64,000 nucleotides of DNA from PALSA-612 sp963765295 (lineage in GTDB: Bacteria > Actinomycetota > Thermoleophilia > Gaiellales > Gaiellaceae): NCBI GenBank assembly GCA_963765295.1, contig CAVXVO010000005.1:1364001-1428000 (forward strand), given 5' to 3'. The notes under the pieces are model-generated. The model was not told the origin of the DNA. It did no database searches and saw nothing but the letters and a program-made list of their open reading frames with translations. The position numbers and the translations under genes were made by a program. This document shows positions 34,280-41,971 of this stretch, piece after piece. Position 1 is the stretch's first letter; each line of letters opens with the position of its first letter.

Positions 34280-35194
34280 TCAGAGAGACTCAAGCCAGGT
34301 CACCCGCTCGTTGACCTCGCGCGACGCCGCGCGGAAGCTCGACGGCATCCGCGGCGCGGGCGCGCACGTCCTCGTCGTCGCCGGAGGGCGGCGTCTTCTC
34401 GTGGAGCTCGGCGAGCACGAAGCCGTCCCCGTCGCCGCGGGGCCGACGAGATCGCCCGCCTCGGCCGCGAGAAACCGTGACGCCAGCTCGGCATCGACCT
34501 CGTCCATCCAGTCGAGCCGCTCCTCGACATCGACCCCGATGCGCGCCGCCACGTTCGCGAGCGGGTCGCCGTCGGAGCGGACGCAGAGCGCAGCCTCGGC
34601 CGCGCTGTCCTCGTCCGGGAACGCGACCACGTCGTAGCGGACGCGCACCCATTCGAGGCGGTTCGACTCGATCTCGCGCGTGATCGCGGCGTCCGTCGCC
34701 GCGGCGGCGCAGAAGGCGTCGTACTCGTCGTCGCGCGCGTCGGGAGCGGCGTCGGGTGCCACCGCGACGAGCGTCGCCAGCTCGCTCGCGAGTCCTTCGA
34801 GCACGCCCGAGCAGATGCCCTCCGACCAGGCGCCGGCAGCGACCTCCGCGGGAGCGACGTCCTCGACTCCCTCCGGCTCCGGGCTCAGCTCGCGCGCGAG
34901 CGAGCGGCGCAGGTATGCCTCCCAGGCGCCCGTCGTCAGCCCGCGCGCGTCGAGCCAGGCGTCGAGCTCGTCGCCCGCCAGCAGCCCGCGCGCGTACCGG
35001 AACGCGCGCGCCGCCTCCTCGACGTCGTCCGCGTCGGGCTCACCGGCCTGACGGAGAGCGGCGAGCCCGGCACGCACGTCGGCCTCGATCACCTGCCAGT
35101 CACCCGTCTCTCGCGCACGCGCGACGACGTCGTCCCACGTGTAGACCGCCTCGCCGACTCTGAACAGAGGCTTCTCTCCCACCCGGCTGTCCAT
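34280..35194 (-). CDS. PpiC/SurA-like foldase, C-terminal frameshift
   Basis: 304-residue frame from ATG 35194. Lacks a signal peptide. The middle (RFLAAEAGDLVGPAATG) then DGFVLAELHEKTPP in another frame is a parvulin rotamase strand, and the last codons return to EVNERVTWLESL, so two compensating indels lie near 34410-34435 and 34335. The alternative frame supplies the family's GDGFVLAELHE, so indel rather than divergence explains the basic low-complexity end. Identity as a peptidyl-prolyl isomerase-like protein rests on this motif and on context beside the C39 exporter, where foldases of this type occur. Role inferred: chaperone or modulator of precursor export. Confidence 0.6.
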   Translation of the reverse strand: MDSRVGEKPLFRVGEAVYTWDDVVARARETGDWQVIEADVRAGLAALRQAGEPDADDVEEAARAFRYARGLLAGDELDAWLDARGLTTGAWEAYLRRSLARELSPEPEGVEDVAPAEVAAGAWSEGICSGVLEGLASELATLVAVAPDAAPDARDDEYDAFCAAAATDAAITREIESNRLEWVRVRYDVVAFPDEDSAAEAALCVRSDGDPLANVAARIGVDVEERLDWMDEVDAELASRFLAAEAGDLVGPAATGTASCSPSSTRRRRPPATTRTCAPAPRMPSSFRAASREVNERVTWLESL

Positions 35195-35220
35195 GTTCGT
35201 CTCCGTGGGTACGCACGATA

Positions 35221-35244
35221 AGGGCCCCGCTGATGCGAGGCCCT
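35221..35244 (-). terminator. Hairpin between precursor peptide and foldase
   Basis: AGGGCC pairs with GGCCCT, continuing after one mismatch with CGC/GCG around TGAT. It is 26 bp beyond the precursor stop and followed by TTATCG on the coding strand. Probably a partial terminator that lets the small precursor be transcribed more than the exporter genes. Confidence 0.55.
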
Positions 35245-35269
35245 CGTCGTGCGGTTCAGCTTCTGGCGC

Positions 35270-35413
35270 TCAGACCCGCTTGATGCCCGGCTTCTTCATA
35301 CCCGGCCGCTTGGCGTCCGGCCGCTTGGCACCCGGGCGCGCCTGGCCGCCCTTGACGTCGGCGGCTGCCTTCTCGTTGAGCTCCAGATCCTTCTTCTCCG
35401 CGTCCTTGCCCAT
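35270..35413 (-). CDS. 47-residue double-glycine precursor peptide
   Basis: ATG 35413 has GAAAGGAG 8 nt upstream. The leader, residues 1-23, is charged and amphipathic (MGKDAEKKDLELNEK) and ends ADVKGG, a C39-type double-glycine site with hydrophobic residues at -4 (V) and further upstream Leu/Leu spaced as in bacteriocin leaders. The 24-residue core begins QA and continues with four pentads RPGAK, RPDAK, RPGMK, KPGIK and ends RV: strongly cationic, Pro/Gly-rich. A 7-bp GCCGGCG/CGCCGGC hairpin sits 22 bp before the start in the 5' leader. The foldase and C39 exporter lie downstream on the same strand. No modification enzyme is nearby, so the product may be unmodified. Confidence 0.7.
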   Translation of the reverse strand: MGKDAEKKDLELNEKAAADVKGGQARPGAKRPDAKRPGMKKPGIKRV

Positions 35414-35533
35414 CTGTACTGCTCCTTTCGTCTCGCCGGCGATGCGCCGGCTGATCTTCGAACGTCCCTGGCTCCCGCGTCAACACGGTTTCCTCCGGTC
35501 AGGCCATCCACCACCCCTTTGTTGACGCGACCG

Positions 35534-35812
35534 TCACGCTTCCGCTCCTCCGCTGCGCCCGATCTCCCGGCGGAGCTCCTCGACCATACGCGGCCCGGGC
35601 TCGTAGCCGGCGTCGGCGACCGCTGCCTCGAGATCGGCGATGAGAGCGGCCCGGAACGCCTGGTCGGCCTCGGCCCGGGCGACGATCTCGTCGATCGTCT
35701 GCCGGAAGGCCGGGATCTCCTGGGCTGCGCGGACCCACCCCTCCGGGGCCGGCTCCAGGAGCCCGATCAGGCGGCCGAGCCGCTCTTCGTCGTATGCGTG
35801 AGGTTCGTTCAC
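35534..35812 (-). CDS. Small helical protein downstream of ECF sigma factor
   Basis: 92 residues from GTG 35812, overlapping the sigma factor stop by 4 bp (GTGA). Charged and helical: NEPHAYDEERLGRLIGLL, PAPEGWVRAAQEIPAFRQTIDEIVARAEAD, and VEELRREIGRSGGAEA. No membrane helix and no zinc motif, so it is not a standard anti-sigma factor; a regulator of the sigma factor is inferred from overlap only. Confidence 0.7.
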   Translation of the reverse strand: MNEPHAYDEERLGRLIGLLEPAPEGWVRAAQEIPAFRQTIDEIVARAEADQAFRAALIADLEAAVADAGYEPGPRMVEELRREIGRSGGAEA

Positions 35813-36385
35813 CGCTGACCACCGGACGCCGGATCGCCCGGATTTCTTCCCTCGAGCTCGGAACGAAGTTTTCCAAGGCACCGGGAGATGCGACTCGCGA
35901 CCGTTCCGGACGGCAGATCGAGCTGCTCGCTGATCGTGCGATAGCTCTCGTCGCGCGCGAAGAACCGGTCGAGCAGCTCGTGGCAGGGCTCGCCGAGCTC
36001 CTCGAGCGCCTCGCGGACCGAGAACGCGTCGTCGAGCTCCTCGGCCGTCCGGTCGAGCCGTTCGTCGGCCACCTCGTCGAGCGGTTGCTCGTGCCCGGAG
36101 GCGGCGATCCGGTCGAGGCAGACACGGCGCGTGAGCTGGGCGATCCAGGGGCGGATCGCGGCAGTCGTCGCGCAGCGAGTCGAGCCGGCTGTAGACCCGG
36201 GTGAAGACGTCCTGGAAGGCATCCTCCGCGTCCTCCGCGACGAGTCCGAACCCGCGGCCGCAGATCGCGTACACGTAGCGGGAAAACCGCTCGACGAGCT
36301 CGTTCCAGGCTTCGGGGCTCCCTCCGCGGCAGCGCTGGACGAGGTCCGAGTCGGAGAGCCTGGACGTGGTGCGCTCGGTTGTCAT
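35809..36385 (-). CDS. ECF-type sigma-70 factor, frameshifted
   Basis: From ATG 36385 (MTTERTTSRLSDSDLVQRC). Region 2 (GGSPEAWNELVERFSRYVYAICGR) runs to LDSLRDDCR, where the frame shifts near 36155-36172; the next frame supplies RPWIAQLTRRVCLDRI and region 4 (LFARDESYRTISEQLDL and SGTVASRISRCLGKLRSEL). About 190 residues in total. Lies between cyclodeaminase upstream and the helical protein downstream on the same strand. Group is uncertain; region 2 and 4 are clear. Confidence 0.75.
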
Positions 36386-36393
36386 CCTCGCCC

Positions 36394-36971
36394 TCAGCGC
36401 TCTCCGTCGATCGCGCCCGCGGCTGCGCTCGCCGCCGCCTGCTCGGCCCTCCGGCGCGTGCGGTGCGCTCGTCCTCGGCGCGGGTGGCGAGGTTGATGAC
36501 CACGAGATGGGCGGTTGCGCGAACGCCCGCGTGCGCGAGCACGGCGGCCGCGACTGCCTCGCCGCGGAGGCTCGCATCGCCACGCTCGGCGGCGAGCAGC
36601 GCGAGCCCGGCGACATCGGCGCCGGTCTCGGCGATTGCGAGCGGCAGGTCGGCGGCGCGGTCGAGGATCCGGCGCAACTCGAAATCGCCGCCGTCGACGC
36701 CGTGCGGGCTTCCGAGCGCGGCAAGCGCGTCCTGCCACGCGTCCGCGTCGTCCCGGGCGAGGGTCGGGCAGCGGCTCCGGAGTTCGAGCGCCTGGGCCGC
36801 GACCCCGGCGCCGTCGGCCCACGACTCCCGCGAGAACCGCGCCACCTTCATCACGAGCGACGCCGCGAGGGCGATCGCGACGGCCGCGGCCGATCCGGCC
36901 CCGGGCGCGGGCTCGGCCGCGCTGCGCTCCAGGAACTCGGCGAGCTTCAGGTCGAGGTAGTCGTCGGCCAC
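36394..36971 (-). CDS. Cyclodeaminase/cyclohydrolase family protein, frameshifted
   Basis: From GTG 36971 (MADDYLDLKLAEFLERSAAE). Contains PAPGAGSAAAVAIALAASLV and KVARFSRESWADGAG, as in formimidoyltetrahydrofolate cyclodeaminase/methenyl-THF cyclohydrolase (FTCD C-terminal domain), then EDERTARA where the frame shifts near 36450 and continues AEQAAASAAAGAIDGER. About 190 residues. A folate one-carbon role fits the purine genes in this window, although they lie 15 kb away. Soluble. Confidence 0.75.
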
Positions 36972-37054
36972 AGCGACGCAAGTGTAAGTCGTCGCAACCG
37001 CGGTTCCTAGGCGCGGGGGCTCGACGAGGGTGACGTGATCGCGCATCTCGTGCT

Positions 37055-37093
37055 CCAAGTCCGCAGACCCCTCGACGGGGCCTGCGGACTTGG
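37055..37093 (-). terminator. Terminator downstream of small secreted protein
   Basis: 17-bp stem (arms beginning CCAAGTCCGCAG) with one mismatch and a 5-nt TCGAC loop; 14 bp past the stop of the minus-strand gene at 37107. Confidence 0.75.
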
Positions 37094-37106
37094 GACGGAC
37101 GAAGAA

Positions 37107-37358
37107 CTATTCGGTCCGGGCCTCTGCCTGGCTCCTCACGTGCTGGCCGGAGGTGATCGGGAAGCCGCCCTGCAACCGCTTCGTCGAGCGCTTGACGTGC
37201 TGCTTGGCGGGCTGGCGCACGTGCTGGTGGGTGACGGGGCTGCCAGGCCCCGGCTCGACCGGGACCCTTGCCTGCGCGCCGACGGCGAGGCCGAGAGCGG
37301 CGACGACGACTGCGGTTGCGAGTCCGAGCTTGCCGTGCTTGATGGGCATTGCGGTCAT
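37107..37358 (-). CDS. Small secreted basic protein
   Basis: 83 residues from ATG 37358 with AGGAGG upstream; the frame can be opened to 37475 but without a ribosome-binding site. A signal peptide (KLGLATAVVVAALGLAVGAQA) precedes a 55-residue His/Gln/Arg/Lys-rich mature part (THQHVRQPAKQHVKRSTKR). Two repeats of QHVR are visible. Function unknown; divergent from the Crp-type gene, whose operator lies between them and may control both. Confidence 0.6.
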   Translation of the reverse strand: MTAMPIKHGKLGLATAVVVAALGLAVGAQARVPVEPGPGSPVTHQHVRQPAKQHVKRSTKRLQGGFPITSGQHVRSQAEARTE

Positions 37359-37460
37359 GGTGGTGTCCTCCTGTCCCTGTGTCGGGTTCGCGTTCATGCC
37401 CACAGGACAGGAGACGGCACGGCGGGCTTGCATGCTCGTCGGCCGGCTTGACACAGCATG

Positions 37461-37476
37461 TGTGACGATGGTCACA
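37461..37476. promoter_or_regulatory. Crp/Fnr-type operator TGTGA-N6-TCACA
   Basis: Perfect TGTGA CGATGG TCACA dyad 10 bp before the ATG of the Crp-type regulator. TTGACA (-35-like) starts at 37448. The site overlaps where the -10 region would be, so autorepression is likely; it may also affect the divergent gene at 37358. Confidence 0.75.
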
Positions 37477-37486
37477 CTTCTGCGCG

Positions 37487-38149
37487 ATGCTCGACACCAA
37501 GCTCTTCGAGAACCTCCCGGAGCCGGAGCTGCGGCGGCTCGTCGCCACGGCCAGGCGCCGCGTCTTCCGGCGGAACGAGGTGGTCTTCCACGGCGGCGAC
37601 CCGGCGGACACGCTCCACCTGATCGCCCGCGGCCGCTTCGCGAGCAAGGTGACGACGCAGTTCGGCGACATGGTCACCGTCGCCGTGCAGGGGCCGGGTG
37701 AGGCGTTCGGCGAGCTGGCGCTCGTCGAGACCGCCGCGAGCCGCTCGACGAGCGTGGTCGCGCTCGAGCCGGGCGAGACCTGGGCGGTGGGCCGCGATGA
37801 CTTCGCGCGGATCCGGCACCAGTACCCCGCCGTCAACGACGTTCTGGTCCGGCTGCTGGCGCAGCGGCTCCGCCGCCAGAGCGAGCTGCTCGTCGAAGCC
37901 CTGTTCGTCCCCGCCGAGACGCGTGTCCTGCGTCGACTGTGCGAGCTCGCCGCGCTCTACGGCGACGGTGGGGAGAGCATCGTGATCCCGCTCACGCAGG
38001 AGGACGTGGCTGCGCTCTCCGGCACCTCGCGTGCGACGGTGAACCGGATCCTCCGCGGCGAGGCCAAGCGCGGCACGGTGCGACTCACCCGCGGAAAGAC
38101 GGCCGTGCTCGACCTCGACGGCCTCGCGACGCGCGCGTCCCGCGGCTGA
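37487..38149 (+). CDS. Crp/Fnr-family regulator
   Basis: 220 residues from ATG 37487. N-terminal cNMP-binding beta-barrel (RNEVVFHGGDPADTLHLI, FGELALVETAASRSTSVVAL), a dimerisation helix (LLAQRLRRQSELLVEALF) and C-terminal winged helix with LTQEDVAALSGTSRATVNRIL. The Arg in AASRSTS matches the cyclic-phosphate contact position. No Fe-S cysteine cluster of Fnr type. A Crp-type operator lies just upstream, so autoregulation by a cAMP-like ligand is probable. Confidence 0.92.
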   Translation: MLDTKLFENLPEPELRRLVATARRRVFRRNEVVFHGGDPADTLHLIARGRFASKVTTQFGDMVTVAVQGPGEAFGELALVETAASRSTSVVALEPGETWAVGRDDFARIRHQYPAVNDVLVRLLAQRLRRQSELLVEALFVPAETRVLRRLCELAALYGDGGESIVIPLTQEDVAALSGTSRATVNRILRGEAKRGTVRLTRGKTAVLDLDGLATRASRG

Positions 38150-38155
38150 TCCCGT

Positions 38156-39001
38156 TCACGCGGAGGTCGAGCGGGCGGCAGCGTGGCCGAGCAGCGCCGC
38201 GCTCGCGACGATCGAGGCGAACGCTGCGACCTCGAGGACGCCGCGGGCCCCGTGCGGCAGCGCCTCGTCGAAGAGCACGAAGCCGGCCGCGATCGGAACG
38301 GCGTTCGTCACGAGGGTCGCGAGTCCGGCGGCGGTGAGGGCGCTGCCGTGCTGGAACGCTCCCTGCAGCACGCTCGTCCCCACCGCGTAGCCGACGACGA
38401 GCGACAGCAGCGCCACGAGCCAGATGCCCGCGAACGAGACGAGCTTCGCGGACACGTCCCCCGTGGCGAACAGAAGCCCGGCGGCGATGCCGAGCTGGGC
38501 GGCCCGCGCGATCCCGAGACGGAGCACCATCAGCGCCACTGCCGCGCCCCCGCACGCGGCCAGCCAGACGATGGTCGCGAGGCCGCGCGGCGCGTGCGAG
38601 ACGGGCGTGGTACCGACGAGGGAAAGCGCCAGCAGGACGAGGCCGAGCACGGCGGCGACGACCGCGAGCTGCTCGTGCCGCCGCAGCCGGCTCGGATGGA
38701 AGCGGACGCTGAGCATGGCGAGAACGGCGATTCCGGAGGCGCTGACCGCCTGCACGAGGCTGAGGGGGGCCAGACGGAGCGCGACGACATAGAGGGCCCA
38801 GCCCGCGGTCTCGGTGCCGAAGCCGATCACCCAGCTGCGGCTGCGAATCAGCAATCGGACCGACTTGACCGGCTGGCCGAAGCGAAGCGGCGGCAGCTTG
38901 GCAGCCGCCTCGTGCTCCTTGGTGTACGCCCAGTTGACGGCCAGCGCCGAGATCAGCGCGAGGACGAGGCCTATCCAGACGTCGGTGATGTCGTGCTCCA
39001 G
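38156..39001 (-). CDS. EamA/NIPA-like multi-helix transporter
   Basis: The frame is open without stop from 38156 to 39046, and homology to the gene at 57248-58120 begins at WIGLVLALISALAVNWAY near 38970. No ATG/GTG/TTG is in frame upstream of TTG 38854; CTG 39001 is used as a placeholder, so a start-codon shift is possible. About nine helices with two similar halves, each ending in small-residue motifs (LFATGDVSAKL, LVTNAVPIAAG). DMT/magnesium transporter-like. Substrate unknown. Confidence 0.7.
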   Translation of the reverse strand: MEHDITDVWIGLVLALISALAVNWAYTKEHEAAAKLPPLRFGQPVKSVRLLIRSRSWVIGFGTETAGWALYVVALRLAPLSLVQAVSASGIAVLAMLSVRFHPSRLRRHEQLAVVAAVLGLVLLALSLVGTTPVSHAPRGLATIVWLAACGGAAVALMVLRLGIARAAQLGIAAGLLFATGDVSAKLVSFAGIWLVALLSLVVGYAVGTSVLQGAFQHGSALTAAGLATLVTNAVPIAAGFVLFDEALPHGARGVLEVAAFASIVASAALLGHAAARSTSA

Positions 39002-39122
39002 GCGCGGGCGCGAGCCGCGGCCGGAGCGTACCGCGGTCAGCTCACGCCACGCCCCGGGCCAGTCGCGAAGCGCTCAAAGCGTCGCCGGCCTCGCCGCGCG
39101 AGCCACCTGGCATCGGGACTCT

Positions 39123-39347
39123 CTAGGCGATACGCCGTGGACGGCGCTCGGGAGTCGAGGCGCCGAGCTCGGCATGGCGGAGTTCGGCGTTGATGGCCCG
39201 GAGGAGCGGCTGTCCGAGAATGGCTGTGAGGCGCTCGACTGCCGGGCGTCGACCCACTTCCAGACGTCCGACCGCCGCCAGATCACGGAGCAGCCGATCC
39301 TCAGAGCGGAGCCGCGTGTTGGGTTGGTCGGTGTGCGTCCTGTCCAT
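39123..39347 (-). CDS. Small hypothetical helical protein
   Basis: 74 residues from ATG 39347 (MDRTHTDQPNTRLRSEDR) with AGGA upstream. Mostly helical: LLRDLAAVGRLEVGRRP and ERLTAILGQPLLRAINAE. Soluble and moderately basic. Not recognised. It lies in a gap otherwise empty of genes between the transporter and the collagen-like gene. Confidence 0.45.
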   Translation of the reverse strand: MDRTHTDQPNTRLRSEDRLLRDLAAVGRLEVGRRPAVERLTAILGQPLLRAINAELRHAELGASTPERRPRRIA

Positions 39348-39617
39348 CGAGCTGTTCCTGTCGTTACGACAGTCATCGGCCACGCCCGACCTCGGCCGGT
39401 AAAACCGCTGCAAAACACCGCCTCTCGTCGATATCGCCTTCGGCTTGGGCATCACTCGCGCGTTCGTACTAGGCGACCGACCGTTCGCCTCTCCGTGCCG
39501 AACTCGACCGCGTCGGCGCCGGGCTTCGCCAACGCCGGGGCGCGGACTACGCCAGGGTCCAGCTCGGCTTGGATAAGAGTCTGTGTTGAGCGGTAAGCAA
39601 CCCGAGGAGGGAAGGAC

Positions 39618-40183
39618 GTGAGTCGTTTGTCCAAGCTGGGCGTGTCGGCGGTGCCCGGCACGGGCCTGCGGGGTCCGGAGGTCCGGCCGGTCCGCGGGGG
39701 CCGCGAGGGTTCAAGGGTTCTGCCGGTCCTGCCGGACAGACCGGGTCCTGCCGGACCGAGTGAGGCGTTCGTGCAGTCCAACGCGGCCTCCCTTCCATTC
39801 GTCAAGGGCGGTGCGTCTGCCACGGTGACGCTCAACGTTCCCGCCGCGGGCAGCTACGTGATCATCGCCAAGGCGTCCGTCGGGCGGCACAGGACACCGG
39901 CGGCACCGTGAACTGCACGCTGCTTGCTAGTACCGCCGGTGCGGGTACCGACAGCGATTCGACCGTGATCACGCTGTTCCCGAAGAACGTGGGTGCGGTC
40001 ACGCTCGAGGTGGCGCACACGTACAGCGATGCCGGAACCGCCACCTTCGCGTGTGGCACGCCCGACTCAGTGTCTCCGATGGAACTCGGCCTCTCCAAGG
40101 TCATCGCGATTCACGTCGGAAAGATCACTGTCAGTAGCCGCAACACCGAGCAACCGGCGTTGCCAGATGTTTCGCTGACATAA
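39618..40183 (+). CDS. Collagen-like repeat protein, disrupted by three shifts
   Basis: From GTG 39618 with GGAGGGAAGGA upstream. Frame A gives MSRLSKLGVSA; another frame gives a Gly-X-Y run (GPAGSGGPAGPRGPRG, GSAGPAGQTG), then frame A again (PAGPSEAFVQSNAASL..PAAGSYVIIAKASV), then after a shift near 39882 TGGTVNCTLLASTAGAGTD through SSRNTEQPALPDVSLT. The last 150 residues form a beta-rich domain. Paralogous in design to the gene at 40746. No signal peptide is evident in the visible N-terminus. May be a broken copy or sequencing error; other shifted genes here argue for the latter. Confidence 0.6.
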
Positions 40184-40745
40184 CTTGTGCTGGGGTCCTG
40201 ACAGCGTGGCCCGGGCGCACAGGAGGGGCATCTAGCCGAACTGTTGAGGTCAGGCGCCGCCTGTTTCGGGAATCCGGCTCGAAAGCAATTTGAGCGGGCG
40301 GTTCGGTGACGAGCCGCCCGCACCGCATCTAGCCCCAAAGGCGGCGACCGAATGTCCAGCCGGCTGACGCTACCCCGCACTCCATGCCATCCGATCCGGC
40401 CCTAAGAATTACGCGAACGCGGCTGCTCCGAATCGTCCCCGGGACCAGTTCGGAGCAGTCGCCTTTGTTCTCCCCGGCCAGGCGCAACACCCCGGGGCCG
40501 CGGCGGTCGAACCCAGAGGAAGCTCGTCACCGTAAACGATCGCCTCGTCGTCGCAAGTCAGTTCGAGCCGCAACTCAGGGCTGTCGGAGGCGAGCTCGAG
40601 GTCGCACTCCTGGTATGGCGCCATAACCGGGTCGGCCATCGTCTGGATCATGGCGCAGGCGGGCCTGTTCTTTGACGTCAGCCGCCCATGCACGGACACT
40701 CCGGCGGCACACGACTCTTAGGTCGGCACGCAGAGAGGAGATGGC
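40184..40745. other. 562-bp interval between collagen-like genes
   Basis: No convincing gene. It contains the hairpin at 40294-40321. A 96-codon reading frame on the minus strand (40409-40699) has no ribosome-binding site or recognisable motif. The last 14 bp contain the AGAGAGGAGA ribosome-binding site of the next gene. Confidence 0.5.
40294..40321 (+). terminator. Hairpin downstream of first collagen-like gene
   Basis: 8-bp stem GCGGGCGG/CCGCCCGC with a 12-nt loop, 110 bp past the stop. Weak evidence for termination. Confidence 0.45.
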
Positions 40746-41537
40746 ATGCGGCATCGTTTTCGAAGCCTTGGCCGGGGAGGGCGTCTTGTGTTGGCGCTCG
40801 CTGTTGGAGGGGTGGCGTTCGGGATCGCCTCTGCGGTGCAGGCGGGCATCCCTGGCGCGAACGGCGTCATTCACAGCTGCTACGGAAAGCCGGGCACGCC
40901 CCAGAAAGGAGAGCTACGGGTGATCGACCCGAGCACAGGTGACCAGTGTCGGTATTACGAGAACTCGCTCGCCTGGAACCAGCAAGGCCCCACCGGAACG
41001 AGAGGCGCGACCGGACCGAAAGGCGCAACAGGCCCCAAAGGGGCGACGGGCGCCAGCGGCAGCGGACTGAACGGCCCGACCGGGCCGAAAGGGGCGACGG
41101 GTCCGACCGGCGCGCAGGGCATCCAGGGGCCGAAGGGAGCAACCGGAACCCCGGGACAGAAAGGCGCGACCGGCGCCAAAGGCACGACAGGAAACCTTGG
41201 TCCCACGGGCCCGGCCGCGCCCGCGGCAGCGCCAGTTGACGACGGCGGATCCTTTGACATCGTCCCGGCTGGGTCGACGCATCACCTCCCGGCAACCGTT
41301 GAAGCCTCGGCGGTTTCCGTCTCGCTGGACCCCGGCGTGAGCAACGTGAGGCTGGTCACGCTCGACTCCGGCAACCAGACAACGAACACTGCCGCGGTAC
41401 TCCTCAACCCTCTGACCCCTCCGCAGACCAGCCGCGACATCGACCTGTCATTGAGCCGGCCGATCGAGTTCAACGGGATCATCTGCGGGGGCAACTCAGG
41501 CAACTGCTACGTCAGCTGGATCGGCAACCTGCCCTGA
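40746..41537 (+). CDS. Collagen-like repeat protein
   Basis: 263 residues from ATG 40746. Signal peptide (VLALAVGGVAFGIASAVQA), then a short Cys-containing domain (GVIHSCYGKPG, STGDQCRYYENS), which resembles the N-terminal part of other actinobacterial collagen-like proteins. Residues about 85-150 are Gly-X-Y repeats, many GPKGATG. The C-terminal 110 residues are a beta-rich domain ending in GIICGGNSGNCYVSWIG. Probably a secreted or surface trimer. Intact relative of the shifted gene at 39618. Confidence 0.88.
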   Translation: MRHRFRSLGRGGRLVLALAVGGVAFGIASAVQAGIPGANGVIHSCYGKPGTPQKGELRVIDPSTGDQCRYYENSLAWNQQGPTGTRGATGPKGATGPKGATGASGSGLNGPTGPKGATGPTGAQGIQGPKGATGTPGQKGATGAKGTTGNLGPTGPAAPAAAPVDDGGSFDIVPAGSTHHLPATVEASAVSVSLDPGVSNVRLVTLDSGNQTTNTAAVLLNPLTPPQTSRDIDLSLSRPIEFNGIICGGNSGNCYVSWIGNLP

Positions 41538-41551
41538 CAGTCACCCCACCC

Positions 41552-41588
41552 GAGCGGGGCGGCTCGACCACCGGGGCCCGCCCCGCTC
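41552..41588 (+). terminator. Terminator after collagen-like gene
   Basis: Perfect 11-bp stem GAGCGGGGCGG/CCGCCCCGCTC with a 15-nt loop, 15 bp after the stop. Confidence 0.75.
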
Positions 41589-41766
41589 ACTGCCCGCGCA
41601 AACGATGGCTCCGCTTGACCAACGCACGGAGCGTCTCTCGGACGGATCGAACGGCAATCGAGGTTCAAGCCTTCGCTGTCTTCCTCGTAGCCTTCTCTCC
41701 CCGGCTTACGCCCCCTTAACCGCAGACCACGTGCGCCAGTTGTGCGCCGGCGAGCGCAAGTGAGGA

Positions 41767-41805
41767 GCGGCTTCCAGCGGATCTGAGGGGAGAACTGGAA
41801 GCCGC
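41767..41805. repeat. Inverted repeat in noncoding interval
   Basis: Perfect 11-bp arms GCGGCTTCCAG and CTGGAAGCCGC with a 17-nt loop, followed on the plus strand by TGTTTCTCG. No gene reads into it on the plus strand closely; it may back up termination of the tRNA-Sec transcript. Confidence 0.45.
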
Positions 41806-41830
41806 TGTTTCTCGTTCAAGACGAGCCGGA

Positions 41831-41851
41831 ATCCCGCTGACAATGCGGGAT
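41831..41851 (-). terminator. Hairpin downstream of tRNA-Sec
   Basis: ATCCCGC/GCGGGAT, 7-bp stem with 7-nt loop, 10 bp beyond the 3' end of tRNA-Sec on its strand. Confidence 0.55.
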
Positions 41852-41860
41852 CTGGCTTGA

Positions 41861-41952
41861 CGGAGCGGCGCCGGAGTCGAACCGACCCAGCCGTGGGTTG
41901 CACGGCCTTACTGGTTTTGAAGACCAGCTGGGGCACCAGCCCCTGCCGCTCC
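41861..41952 (-). tRNA. selC: tRNA-Sec (anticodon TCA)
   Basis: 92 nt. The 8-bp acceptor GGAGCGGC/GCCGCTCC is that of bacterial tRNA-Sec, with a G discriminator. Anticodon stem CTGGT/ACCAG encloses CTTCAAA, giving anticodon TCA that reads UGA. A long variable arm (about 20 nt, GGCCGTGCAACCCACGGC) and a TTCGA T-loop follow. The extra-long acceptor, long variable arm and TCA anticodon distinguish it from tRNA-Ser. No encoded CCA is visible. No selA, selB or selD lies in the window. Confidence 0.92.
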
Positions 41953-41971
41953 GGTCGGAGCGTACCCGGGG

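Noticed and set aside
40409..40699. 96-codon minus-strand frame in the collagen interval
   Set aside because: No ribosome-binding site, no recognisable domain, ends in Arg/Ala low complexity; left as noncoding.
41000..41200. Regular short repeats (CRISPR or VNTR)
   Set aside because: They encode Gly-X-Y collagen triplets in frame; repeat units have no unique spacers.
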